This document shows, piece after piece, positions 52,624-62,201 of a DNA stretch of 64,000 nt (position 1 is its first letter; each line of letters begins with the position of its first letter). The position numbers and the translations under genes are program-made. This DNA is from DASQUK01 sp963813485. GTDB taxonomy: Bacteria > Actinomycetota > Acidimicrobiia > Acidimicrobiales > VFJN01. The notes beneath the pieces are model-generated. The model searched no databases. It was not told where the DNA came from and saw nothing but the letters and a program-made list of their open reading frames with translations. The stretch lies in assembly GCA_963813485.1 (NCBI GenBank), contig CAWEZE010000022.1, forward strand, positions 175,343 to 239,342, given 5' to 3'.

Positions 52624-54793
52624 TCACTTGACCAGGGGATCTCGCGGCAGGCCGAGGATGCGCTCACCGATCTGGTTGCGGGTGATCTCCGACGTCCCGC
52701 CGGCGATCGACAGGGCTCGGCTGAAGATGAGCGCGGCCCCGACCTTTCCGCCCAGACCGTCGGTCATGGCCAGCTTCCGGCCCGAGGATGGCCAGGGCGG
52801 CATCTGCGACCCGCTGCGCGTGCTCGGCGCTGAGGAGCTTGGTGACGTTGCCCTCGGGGCCCGGCTCGCCCCCGGCGACGGCCCGCTCGGCCCGCCGCAG
52901 GTTGAGGACCCGCATGGTCTGTGCCTTCGGCCAGGAGCCGACCGACGATGCGGCCGGCGTCGGGCACGGCATCCTTGCGTCGCCGGTACACGTCGAGCAG
53001 GAAGCCAGCGCCACCGACGCCCTCGCCGCCGCCGATGCTGACCCGCTCGTTCCCGAGCGTCGAACGAGCGACCGTCCAGCCGCCGTCGACCGGTCCCACG
53101 ACGTCGTCGTCGGGCACGAACACGTCGTCGAAGAAGACCTCGTTGAACATCGCGCCCCCGGACGCCTCGCGGAGGGGACGGACGTCGACACCCTCGGCCT
53201 GCATGTCGATGACCATCATCGTGATCCCGGCGTGCTTCGCGGCGTCGGGGTCGGTGCGCACGGTCGCCAGGCCGCGCTGGCAGTTCTGCGCGCCGCTGGT
53301 CCACACCTTCTGGCCGCTCACCCGCCATCCCCCCTCGACCCGCGTCCCCCGGGTGCGGATGCCGGCGGCGTCGGACCCCGCGTTGGGCTCGCTGAACAGC
53401 TGGCACCACATCAGCTCGCCTTCGAGGCTCGGGCGCACCCACCGTTCCACCTGGTCGGCGCTGGCGTGCTGGATCAGCGTGAGCGTGATCCAGCCGGTGA
53501 TCCCGTATTGCGGCCGCTCGACACCGGCACGGTCGAGCTCCTGGTCGATGACGATCTGCTCGACGGCTCGGGCGGCGCGACCCCAGGGCATCGGCCAGTG
53601 CGGCATGGCCAGACCGGCGTCGATCAGCCGGGAGCGCTGCTGGTCGGCAGGCAGCGCGGCGACCTCCGCCACCAGCGCCCGCACCTCGTCGCGGACGGCG
53701 TCGGCCTCGGGGGGAAGCTCGAGGTCCAGCCGGCGGGTCACGCCGCCGTCAACGATCCGGGCCACGTCCTCCGCGGCCACCCCGGGCTCGAACAGCGCGG
53801 CCAGCGCACCGGCGCGTCGCAGCAGCATGTGCGCGTCGTGTTCCCAGGTGAAACCGATGCCGCCGTGCACCTGGATGTTGAGCTGGGCGTTGCCGCACGT
53901 AGGCCGGACAGGGCCTGGGTGGCGGCGACGGCGCTCGGCCAGCGCGAACTGCTCGGGGTCGCCGGAGGCGGCCCGGGCGGCGTCCCACGCGGCGGCGGTC
54001 GGCCAGCTCGGCGGCGACGAGCATGTTGGCGCAGTGGTGCTTGACCGGCCCGTACGGTGCCGATGACCCGCCCGAACTGCTCGCGGGCCCTGGCGTAGTC
54101 GGTCGCCATCTCGACGCACTCGCGGGCACCGCCGGACGCCTCGGCGGCGGCGAGGGTGCGGGCGAAGGCCAGCGCCCGAGACCTTCGACCGCGCAGGATG
54201 CTGACCGCGTCCAACGCCACGCCGTCGAGGCGGACCGGCGCCGATCGTCGTGTCGGATCGAGGTTGCCGCCCTCGACCACGGTGACACCGGCCGCGTCGC
54301 GCGGCACGACCGCCAGATCGTCACCGACGGCCAGCGCCAGCAGATCGGCTGCGGCCGGCGCCGAGCACGATCCCGGCGTCGCCGTCGATCACCTCGTCAC
54401 CGATCGCCAACGATCCTCCGAGCCCGAGGCCGGCGACGCGTCGAGCCGTCGACCAACCCGGCAAGAGGCGGCCACGTTGGTCGTCGGAACCGCAGTCGGC
54501 GATGATCGCCGACAGCACGACCGTCGGCAGGAAGGGCCCGGGCGCCAGCGAACGGCCCAGCGCCTCGAGCACGACGGCGAGCTCGGGCAAGCCGTAGCCC
54601 GAGCCCGCCGTACGCGCTCGGGGACGTGGAGGCCGGTCCACCCGAGCTCAACCATCGGATCCCAGAAGCCCGGCCTGCCCTCGTCGGGTGCATCGAGCAA
54701 GGCCCTCGCCGCCGCCCTCGCCTTCTCTCCATGCAGGAACGAGCGGGCGACGTCGGCGAGCTCGCGGTGGGCGTCACTGATCGCGATGGCCAT
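52624..54793 (-). CDS. FadE34-like double-domain acyl-CoA dehydrogenase (frameshifted)
   Basis: At about 720 aa this is twice the size of a normal acyl-CoA dehydrogenase. The N-terminal copy begins MAIAISDAHRELADVARSFL and contains the late helices ALAFARTLAAAEASGGAREC and QLNIQVHGGIGFTWEHDAHM. The second copy starts near VRDEVRALVAEVAALPADQQ and has MWCQLFSEPNAGSDAAGIRT, VSGQKVWTSGAQNCQRGLAT and ends GGTSEITRNQIGERILGLPR. Four or more frame changes are bridged. M. tuberculosis FadE34, which oxidises steroid side-chain CoA esters, has the same two-copy architecture. An AAGGAGG site precedes the ATG. Strong context for lipid or sterol degradation. Confidence 0.82.
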
Positions 54794-54968
54794 CGATCCG
54801 ATCCCTCCTTGTGGCTCGGCGCAGCCTCGGGATGGTAGGCGAAGGATATGGACTCGGCCTAAATGTTGACGTGTGGCGGTGCCATCGGTGCGGACGCAAA
54901 AGCTCACGGCTGAATGGTCTGAGACGTTCGAGTGGAGCGGGACTTCGACTCGCGTACACGAGGGTCGG

Positions 54969-55373
54969 CTAGCGAGGACACCAGCGCGCCCCTATTCGGG
55001 GTCGGTGGATCTGCTCGACCAACTTCCTCGGCGCGAGGACGCAGTAGCTCTCGATGAGGAGCTCGGTGACCTCGTCCCAATTGATGCCGGCGTCGAGCAC
55101 CATGCCGACCAGGTTTGCTCCCCAGGCAGGCCGGAAGAACGGAAGGCCAGCGCTGCGAAGAGCGTCGAGCTCCGGGCCCGAGGATCGGAATGTCATCACC
55201 GTGACCGGGCCGTCCGCGAAGTCAATGGCGAGGACATGGGCGAACATCCGATCCCGGATACGCCACTGGGTACCGGCCCAAACCTGCTTCTCGACCGTCT
55301 CGGGAAGCCCGAGGCACACCGACCGCAGCTCGGCCGACCACGCCGGCCGGGACGTCCGCGTATTCGGTCGCAC
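54969..55373 (-). CDS. MmcQ/YjbR-family protein (134 aa)
   Basis: The family core is visible: LRSVCLGLPETVEKQVWAGT, WRIRDRMFAHVLAIDFADGP, VTVMTFRSSGPELDALRSAG and WGANLVGMVLDAGINWDEVT. It has a double-wing DNA-binding-like fold of unknown function. The GTG at 55373 gives a short N-terminus; the frame is open further upstream but that part is not family-like. It is convergent with nothing on the left and divergent from the DHFR-like gene. Cellular role unknown. Confidence 0.75.
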   Translation of the reverse strand: MRPNTRTSRPAWSAELRSVCLGLPETVEKQVWAGTQWRIRDRMFAHVLAIDFADGPVTVMTFRSSGPELDALRSAGLPFFRPAWGANLVGMVLDAGINWDEVTELLIESYCVLAPRKLVEQIHRPRIGARWCPR

Positions 55374-55563
55374 CCAATGCCAACGACGATGCCCGAGCCA
55401 AGCGACGAAGCCGGTCTTCGTCAGGCCGATCCACATCCATGGTTCCTGGTCATCGATCCACCGATGAATTCCTCACACGTCTCCGTCTACAGACAGACGC
55501 CGACCGCCAGACATGCTTCACGTTCTACCGCGGCCTGGCGCACCTCTGAAGGAGGAGAGGCAC

Positions 55564-56128
55564 GTGACACACGATCTCATCGTCACCCAGAACATCACCA
55601 TCGACTCGGTCATCGACGCCACCGGCGACTGGTTCGTGCCGTCAGGCTCGGAGGATCCCGACCACGTGGCCGAGATGCGAGAGGTGGAAGAGCGGCTCCG
55701 TGCGACGGCGGACACGTTGCTCGTCGGCCGGCTCACGTTCGAGGCGTTCCGCGGCTACTGGCCGCAACAGACCGACGACATGAGCGGTGTGTCGGAGTAC
55801 CTGAACCGTGTCGACAAGTACGTCGTCTCGTCGACGATCGAGGAACCTGGGTGGGACGGACGACCGTCCTGCGCGGCGACGTCACAGACGAGGTGACGGC
55901 ACTCAAGGAGCGGCCGGGCGGCGACATCGTGACCACCGGCAGCATCAGCCTGGTGCATGCGCTCGACCACGCGGGTCTCGTCGACGAGTACCGGCTCTTC
56001 GTGTATCCGGTCGTGCTGGGTCAGGGTCGCCGGCTCTTCGAGGGGCCGGCCGAGGGCAGCAAGCTGGAACTTGCCGAAACCCACGTTCACGTCCGGCATC
56101 GTCCTGTTGCGCTACAGCACCGGCTGAG
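55564..56128 (+). CDS. Dihydrofolate-reductase-like (RibD C-terminal) protein (frameshifted)
   Basis: The GTG at 55564 follows a GGAGAGG ribosome site. The first frame reads DLIVTQNITIDSVIDATGDW then TADTLLVGRLTFEAFRGYWP and VSEYLNRVDKYVVSSTIEEP. After a frame change near 55856 comes LRGDVTDEVTALKERPGGDI then VTTGSISLVHALDHAGLVDE, YRLFVYPVVLGQGRRLFEGP. A third frame supplies the last strand TFTSGIVLLRYSTG and the stop. This is the standard layout of YwjB/YyaP-type reductases. About 187 aa. Substrate not known. Confidence 0.82.
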
Positions 56129-56181
56129 TGACAGAGTGACCCGGTGGCTGCCGAGAGCCGTCCCCCAATGGGTTTCACTCG

Positions 56182-56520
56182 GTGACGCCCCGCATGGTCG
56201 TGGCGGATGCTGAGGCGCAGGTCGAGTTCCTGCGGGTCGTCTTCGGCGCCTCCGGCGAGGTCCTAGCTGATCGGCCGGCGAGGTCCGCATCGGCGACTCG
56301 CTCGTCATGGTCACGTCCGCGCCCGCGAGCCGTTCCCGGCGTTCCTGTACATCTACGTCGACGACGCGGACGGCACATACCGTCGGGCGATCGAAGCCGG
56401 AGCGGTGTCGGTGGAGGAGCCGCTCGACACCCCGTACGGGGACCGTCGAGCGATGGTCCGTGACCCGTTTGGGAATGTGTTCCAGATCGCTCATCGGGTT
56501 GCGCCCGAGAGTCAGTCCGC
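56182..56520 (+). CDS. VOC/PhnB-like domain (frameshifted), upstream of and in frame with the N-acetyltransferase
   Basis: A GTG start gives VTPRMVVADAEAQVEFLRVV then FGASGEVLADRPA. After two frame changes (near 56280 and 56320) it continues GEVRIGDSLVMVTSA, FPAFLYIYVDDADGTYRRAI and YGDRRAMVRDPFGNVFQIAH. This is a glyoxalase/bleomycin-resistance-type domain of about 110 residues, PhnB-like. The reading frame then runs without a stop into the arylamine N-acetyltransferase. Whether the two are really fused or a stop has been lost to an indel cannot be settled here. Confidence 0.65.
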
Positions 56521-57391
56521 TGTGGCCGTGATCGCCCGGACCGACCAGGATGCCTATTTGGTCAGGCTGGGCATGGAGGCGGAACCGCCTTCGGTGGAGG
56601 GTCTGTTCAGGCTGCACCGTGCCCATGTGGAGCGGGTGACGTACGAGACGCTGTGGATCCACGTCGGCGAGCACTGGGGCATCGGCGTCGCCGAGTCGGT
56701 GGCGCGGATCGCGACCCAGGGTCGAGGCGGGTACTGCTTCCACCTCAACGGCGCGTTCGGTGGGCTGCTCCGGTCCCTCGGCTACGACGTGTCGCGCCAC
56801 GTCGGTGGCGTACACGGTCCTGATGGGCCGACCGAGGGCAGCATGACCAACCACCTCGTCCTGACGGTCCGCGGCCTTCCGACCGAGGCGAACCCCGGCG
56901 GGAACTGGTATGTCGACGCCGGGCTGGGCGACGCCCTGCACGAGCCCATGCCCCTGGTCGCGGGCAAGTATCGCCAGGACCCGTTCGACTTCGTGCTGGA
57001 CGAGACGCCTGGCGCCCTCGGTGACTGGCACCTCACGCACGACCCCGCGGGTGGCTTCGCCGGCATGTCGTGGCGATCGGCGCCCGTCGGCATGGACGCC
57101 TTCGCGGAGCGCCACGCCTGGCTGTCGACGTCACCGGACTCTGGGTTCGTGAGGGTGCTCACCGCGCAGCGGCGTGACGCGTCCGGTGTCGACATCCTGC
57201 GTGGCCTGTCGCTGAAGCGGATCGGGGACCGGGCATCCGCATCGACGCTCACAACCAGGGGCGAGCTGGCCGACGTCCTCCGTGGCCTCTTCGGCCTCGA
57301 CGTCTCGCCCCTCAGCGACCAGGCGTGGGACGCACTGTGGGCGAGGGTCCACGCCGCCCACGTCGCCTGGGAGTCGTCCCGCCGACCATGA
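56405..57391 (+). CDS. Arylamine N-acetyltransferase-like protein with a VOC-domain tail at the N-terminus
   Basis: The open frame begins inside the VOC domain. The acetyltransferase starts near 56528 with VIARTDQDAYLVRLGMEAEP, then LFRLHRAHVERVTYETLWIH, RGGYCFHLNGAFGGLLRSLG with the catalytic Cys, TNHLVLTVRGLPTEANPGGN with the His, and WYVDAGLGDALHEPMPLVAG with the Asp. The Cys-His-Asp triad is therefore complete. NAT enzymes move an acetyl group from acetyl-CoA to arylamines or hydrazines, and can make polyketide-like products. About 288 aa in the NAT part. Confidence 0.82.
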   Translation: MSVEEPLDTPYGDRRAMVRDPFGNVFQIAHRVAPESQSAVAVIARTDQDAYLVRLGMEAEPPSVEGLFRLHRAHVERVTYETLWIHVGEHWGIGVAESVARIATQGRGGYCFHLNGAFGGLLRSLGYDVSRHVGGVHGPDGPTEGSMTNHLVLTVRGLPTEANPGGNWYVDAGLGDALHEPMPLVAGKYRQDPFDFVLDETPGALGDWHLTHDPAGGFAGMSWRSAPVGMDAFAERHAWLSTSPDSGFVRVLTAQRRDASGVDILRGLSLKRIGDRASASTLTTRGELADVLRGLFGLDVSPLSDQAWDALWARVHAAHVAWESSRRP

Positions 57392-57426
57392 CCAACGGGG
57401 CCGGGCGTGCCGGCCCAAGGATCCCG

Positions 57427-57432
57427 TAGCGT
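57427..57432 (+). promoter_or_regulatory. Putative leaderless -10 element of the metallo-beta-lactamase-fold gene at 57439
   Basis: TAGCGT followed by 6 nt and the GTG at 57439. Confidence 0.4.
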
Positions 57433-57438
57433 CTGGTC

Positions 57439-58233
57439 GTGCAACGGTGGCAGGCCGGCGGTTGGACGATCACCCGGGTCGCCGACCCGGGCTTCGAGCT
57501 GGTGCTTCCTCAGGACGACGAGACCCGGGCCACCCTGCAGCGATCGCAATGGCTCCGTCCGCGGTTCGTCACCGATGACTGGGCGCTTCGCATCGGATCG
57601 AGTGCCACGGTGCTCACCAACGGCACGCACACGGTGATCGTCGACCCCTGGCTCGCATTCGATGATCCCGCCCGGTTCACGCCCCGCCTGGAGGCACTCG
57701 GGGCCGCGGGGTGGAGTGCCGATGACATCGACATCGTGATCAACTCGCACATCGACGGCGTGGGAGCGAACGTCGACCCGGCGACCGGCGCGCCGGCGTT
57801 CAGGTATGCGCGATACCTCGTTCCGGGCATCGAGATGACGGCGTTGGCGGATGGACATCGCCCCGGTGCCGAGGGACTGCTCGACGTCGAGCGTGCCGGG
57901 CTCCTCGACCGCTACGACGACCGCATCCAGCCCGCGCCCGGTGTCGTGCTGGATCCGCTCCCGGGGCACAATCCGGGTCACTTCGGTGTCTACATCGGCG
58001 ACCCTCCCGCGGCCGTCATCGTCGGGCACCTCTTCCTCCATCCGGCACAGATCGCCAATCCCGAGGTCGCCGACCTCGACCACGACCCTCCGAAGGTACG
58101 GGAGACGAGGCGGGCGTTGCTCGAGCGCTGTCACCGCGAAGACCTGCTGTTGATCGGGCCATTGTTCGAAGCGCCCGGCGGCGGGACCATCCGGCGCCAC
58201 GGCGAGCGCTGGCGGCTCGAGCCGGCGACCTGA
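57439..58233 (+). CDS. Metallo-beta-lactamase-fold protein with a degenerate metal site (264 aa)
   Basis: The fold is supported by SATVLTNGTHTVIVDPWLAF, DDIDIVINSHIDGVGANVDP, VLDPLPGHNPGHFGVYIGDP and AAVIVGHLFLHPAQIANPEV. In active relatives the second block is HxHxDH; here it reads NSHIDGVG, so one His and the last His are missing. The later His in PGHNPGHF and GHLFLHP are present. The protein may bind one metal only or be inactive. GTG start at 57439, uninterrupted frame. Substrate unknown. Confidence 0.75.
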   Translation: MQRWQAGGWTITRVADPGFELVLPQDDETRATLQRSQWLRPRFVTDDWALRIGSSATVLTNGTHTVIVDPWLAFDDPARFTPRLEALGAAGWSADDIDIVINSHIDGVGANVDPATGAPAFRYARYLVPGIEMTALADGHRPGAEGLLDVERAGLLDRYDDRIQPAPGVVLDPLPGHNPGHFGVYIGDPPAAVIVGHLFLHPAQIANPEVADLDHDPPKVRETRRALLERCHREDLLLIGPLFEAPGGGTIRRHGERWRLEPAT

Positions 58234-58286
58234 CGCCGTCCGTCGCCAGCTCCCACAGGCGTTTGGATGGCGAGCGCCAAGGCCGT

Positions 58287-58303
58287 GAGATAACGGTTAT
58301 CTC
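58287..58303. promoter_or_regulatory. PadR operator candidate 1: GAGATAAC-G-GTTATCTC
   Basis: A perfect 17-nt palindrome with an ATAAC-N-GTTAT core, typical of PadR-family sites. It lies 115 nt before the padR start, and the same core recurs twice nearer the gene. Confidence 0.6.
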
Positions 58304-58361
58304 GGATAACTAACCGTTGCATCGACGTCGTGGCCTTGCCAGCCCGCGTTTATGTTGTCGC

Positions 58362-58390
58362 TTGCCAGAACTCAGGATAACTGTTATCCT
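58362..58390 (+). promoter_or_regulatory. Promoter of the PadR-ABC operon (-35 TTGCCA, 17 nt, -10 TATCCT)
   Basis: The -35 TTGCCA is at 58362-58367 and the -10 TATCCT at 58385-58390, spaced 17 nt. It is the clearest sigma-70-type promoter in the window. Operator 2 covers the spacer and the -10, so binding there would block RNA polymerase. Confidence 0.55.
58374..58390. promoter_or_regulatory. PadR operator candidate 2: AGGATAAC-T-GTTATCCT
   Basis: A perfect 17-nt palindrome overlapping the -10 of the padR promoter, with the same ATAAC-N-GTTAT core as site 1. Confidence 0.65.
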
Positions 58391-58394
58391 TAGG

Positions 58395-58405
58395 CTAACG
58401 GTTAG
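58395..58405. promoter_or_regulatory. PadR operator candidate 3: CTAAC-G-GTTAG
   Basis: An 11-nt palindrome with the TAAC-N-GTTA core, just downstream of the -10 and 13 nt before the ATG at 58418. Confidence 0.55.
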
Positions 58406-58417
58406 ATCGGAGAGGTG

Positions 58418-58941
58418 ATGCAGCAGGAAGTGGTACTGGCGATGTTGGCCAAGGAGCCCTCGCACGGCTACGAGCTGCGGGCGCGGCTGCGCCACGCGCT
58501 GGGCCCGCTGGGGGAGGCGCTGAACGCCGGGCAGATCTACGTCACCCTGGGCCGGCTGGAGAAGGCAGGGCTGGTGACCTCCGACCGGGCAGAGGGGTTG
58601 GCGGACCGGCCGGACCGCAAGGTGTACATGCTGACCCCGGACGGCCAGCAACGGGTCGCCGAGTGGCTGGCGGAGGTGGGTTGGCCCAAGCCCGACCTGG
58701 CGGAGTTCCATCTCAAGCTGGTGGCGGCGGCGGCGGCCGGGTTGGCCGATCCGCTCAGCATCGTGGACACGCAGCGCCGCGAGCTGCTGCGCCGGCTGCG
58801 CGACGCCCAACGCGCTGCGATGGCCGAGCCGGATCGCTCGGATGCGGGGCTGTTGTTGGAGGGCATCGTGCTGCGCCTGCAGGCGGACCTGCGCTGGCTG
58901 GAGGCGTGCGAGCAGAGCTGGACCGGCCGAAGGAGCAGATC

Positions 58942-58945
<4 letters not shown>
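58418..58945 (+). CDS. PadR-family transcriptional regulator (175 aa)
   Basis: This intact PadR protein has a winged helix (VVLAMLAKEPSHGYELRARL, GQIYVTLGRLEKAGLVTSDR, DRKVYMLTPDGQQRVAEWLA) followed by a two-helix dimerisation domain (TQRRELLRRLRDAQRAAMAE). The ATG at 58418 is preferred to the GTG at 58415; a GGAGAGG-like site precedes it. The last codons overlap the ABC ATPase start (58942) by 4 nt. Three matching palindromes upstream suggest autorepression and control of the transporter genes by a small-molecule effector. Confidence 0.92.
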
Positions 58946-59689
<744 letters not shown>

Positions 59690-59692
59690 CCC

Positions 59693-61675
59693 GTGGGCCG
59701 CATCCTGCTCGTGGTCCGCCTCGCCGCCCGCAACCTACGGCGACGCCCGGCGGAAGCCGCGCTCTTGCTGCTGGCGATCACGGCGGCCACCACCGTGCTC
59801 ACCCTCGGGCTCGTGCTGCACGGCGTCACCGACGACCCCTACCAGAACACCCGGCAGGCCACCGCCGGACCCGACGTGGTCGCCAGCGTTCGGGGAGACG
59901 CCTTCGTCGGCCAGCCCGCCGACCTTGGCCGCCTCGAGGAGCTGACCAACGCGCCCGGCGTCATCGACCACAGCGGACCCTACCCAGTGATCGGCGCCGA
60001 GCTCGAGGCCGACGGCGTCACCGGCTCGAGGCGCACACCCCGAGGAGAGGTGGTCGGCGGTGCGGCCGGGGTGTGGGCCGTAGGACGCGACCCCGCAGCG
60101 GCCGCAGTCGACCAGCCCGAACTGACCCAAGGTCGCTGGGTACGCGACGGCGGCGCCGTGGTCGAGGCCGGCTTCGCCGACGCGCTCGACGTCGGCGAAG
60201 GCGACCAGATCACCCTACGGACCCGCGTGTGCGGACTCATGATTCGCGGCGAGGAGCCAACCTGTCGCGTGGTGATCAACCGATCGTTCGAGGTTGTCGG
60301 CGTGGCGGTGACCGCCGCCGCGACGCCGTATCCGGGTGTCTGCTTCGGCTGGGACTGCCCCGGGATCGTCCAGGCCATGGCGGACCAGATGCAGGACGGG
60401 CCAGTGGACGAGCCAGAAATCGCCGACGACGCCGAGGCGCCGCCGGATCCCGTCGAGCCCGGCCTCGTCTGGCTCACCGAGGCGGACGCGCGCGGTCTCG
60501 CCTCTACGGAGGAAGCCTTGTCCTACGTCATGAACCTGAAGCTGGCCGACCCGGGGGACGCGCCGGCCTTCGTCAACGCCCGCTTTCCGACGAGCTGGAC
60601 CGCACCAGTCCTGCAGTCGTGGCAGGACATCCGCGACGAGCATGACCAGGTGGTGCAGGACCAACAGCAAGTCCTGCTGATCGGCAGCCGGCTGCTCGGC
60701 CTGCTCGCGGTGGCCAGCGTCGCGGTCCTCGTCGGCGGCCGGATGGCCGACCAGACCCGCCGCGTGGGACTGCTCAAAGCCGTCGGCGGCACCCCGCGCC
60801 TGGTCGCGGTGGTGCTGCTCGCCGAGTACCTGGTCCTGGCCCTGCTCGGGGCCGCGGCGGGGCTGGCGGCCGGATTGCTGGCCGCTCCCCTGCTCACCGA
60901 TCCCGGTGCCGGCCTCCTGGGCAGCGCGGGCGCGCCGTCGCTCACCCTGTCCACGGCCGCTCAGGTGACGGCGGTGGCGCTCGGGGTCGCGGTCATCGCG
61001 ACCTTCGTTCCCGCCGTCCGCGCCGCCCGCACCAGCACCGTCCACGCCCTGGCCGACGCGGCCCGCCCACCCCGGCGCACGCCCTGGCTGATCGCGATCT
61101 CGGCGCGTCTCCCGGTCCCCCTGCTCCTCGGGTTGCGGGTGGCCGCCCGCCGGCCGCGCCGCGTCGTGCTGAACGCGGCCAGCATCTTCGTCACCGTCAC
61201 CGGGATCGTCGCCGTGCTGGCAGCCCACGCCCAGAGCAACCAAGACGCCCAGCTCGTCGGCGGGACCGATCCCGGGACCGTCCGAGGGAACCAGGTGCTG
61301 CTGGTGATCACGGTCACGCTGGTCGCCCTGGCCGCCGTCAACGCCATCTTCGTCACCTGGGCCACCGCGCTCGACGCCAAACACTCCTCGGCCCTGACCC
61401 GCGCCCTCGGCGCCACCCCTCAGCAGGTCAGCACCGGGCTCTCAGTAGCGCAGGTGCTGCCGGCACTCGTCGGCGCCGCCCTGGGCATCGCCGGAGGCCT
61501 CGCACTCTTCGCCGCCCTAGGCGGTGGCGAAGACGGGATCACGGGGCCGCCGCTCTGGCAGCTGCTCGCCGTGGCACCGGTCACCGTGCTCGTGGTGGCG
61601 GCGCTCACCACCATCCCCGCCCACCTCGGCGCCCGCCGCCCCACCGCCGAGATCCTCCAAGCCGAGCTCGCTTGA
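59693..61675 (+). CDS. FtsX-type ABC transporter permease (660 aa)
   Basis: The GTG at 59693 is 3 nt after the ATPase stop. The first helix is VRLAARNLRRRPAEAALLLL, followed by a large extracytoplasmic domain of about 280 residues containing two disulfide-capable cysteine pairs (RVCGLMIRGEEPTCRV, GVCFGWDCPG). Then come three helices (LIGSRLLGLLAVASVAVLVG; LVAVVLLAEYLVLALLGAAA; TAAQVTAVALGVAVIATFVP) and a second FtsX repeat in the C-terminal half (LLVITVTLVALAAVNAIFVT). It is intact. With the PadR and ATPase genes it forms a three-gene operon. Confidence 0.93.
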   Translation: MGRILLVVRLAARNLRRRPAEAALLLLAITAATTVLTLGLVLHGVTDDPYQNTRQATAGPDVVASVRGDAFVGQPADLGRLEELTNAPGVIDHSGPYPVIGAELEADGVTGSRRTPRGEVVGGAAGVWAVGRDPAAAAVDQPELTQGRWVRDGGAVVEAGFADALDVGEGDQITLRTRVCGLMIRGEEPTCRVVINRSFEVVGVAVTAAATPYPGVCFGWDCPGIVQAMADQMQDGPVDEPEIADDAEAPPDPVEPGLVWLTEADARGLASTEEALSYVMNLKLADPGDAPAFVNARFPTSWTAPVLQSWQDIRDEHDQVVQDQQQVLLIGSRLLGLLAVASVAVLVGGRMADQTRRVGLLKAVGGTPRLVAVVLLAEYLVLALLGAAAGLAAGLLAAPLLTDPGAGLLGSAGAPSLTLSTAAQVTAVALGVAVIATFVPAVRAARTSTVHALADAARPPRRTPWLIAISARLPVPLLLGLRVAARRPRRVVLNAASIFVTVTGIVAVLAAHAQSNQDAQLVGGTDPGTVRGNQVLLVITVTLVALAAVNAIFVTWATALDAKHSSALTRALGATPQQVSTGLSVAQVLPALVGAALGIAGGLALFAALGGGEDGITGPPLWQLLAVAPVTVLVVAALTTIPAHLGARRPTAEILQAELA

Positions 61676-61753
61676 CGCCCGCGCAGTCGGGCCCGGCAGC
61701 AGGCAGACTGACCGCAAGGCGTGCCGGTCGTGTTGGGATGCGAGGTGTCGGCG

Positions 61754-62143
61754 ATGGACCACGAGATTGGGGAACGGTTTGCGCAGGCGGTCGCCAAGAA
61801 GGACCGTTCGGAGCTGCTCGACCTCCTGGATTCGGAGATCGACTTCCGAGGCTTGACGCCGAGCCGGTTCTGGGAAGCGAACTCGGCGACGACACTGGTC
61901 GACGAGATCATCTTTGGCGCCTGGTTCGAGGCCGACGATCACATCGATTCCCTCGAGGACGTGCAGGTCGGCTCGGTCGCCGATCGGGACAGAGTCTGCT
62001 ACCTACTCCGGGTCATCACTCCCGGTGGGGTCTATCTGGTCGAACAGCAGGCCTACTTCAACGTCGAGAACGACTGCATCAACTGGCTGAGAATCATGTG
62101 CTCGGGGTTCCGGGCAATCGACCACGAGCGGACGGAAGCCTGA
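61754..62143 (+). CDS. SnoaL/NTF2-like protein (129 aa)
   Basis: The start MDHEIGERFAQAVAKKDRSE followed by LLDLLDSEIDFRGLTPSRFW, and the end VYLVEQQAYFNVENDCINWL, fit a single NTF2-fold domain. Polar residues at the pocket mouth (RFWEANSATTLVDEI) are typical, but no catalytic set can be named. The ATG at 61754 is preferred to the GTG further upstream because the domain begins there. It is 78 nt after the permease gene. Confidence 0.72.
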   Translation: MDHEIGERFAQAVAKKDRSELLDLLDSEIDFRGLTPSRFWEANSATTLVDEIIFGAWFEADDHIDSLEDVQVGSVADRDRVCYLLRVITPGGVYLVEQQAYFNVENDCINWLRIMCSGFRAIDHERTEA

Positions 62144-62201
62144 TCCCAGGCCGCCGAGGGCATGACACACTGCTGGACGGTCGGGCCTAGCAGGGGGCGC
62201 C

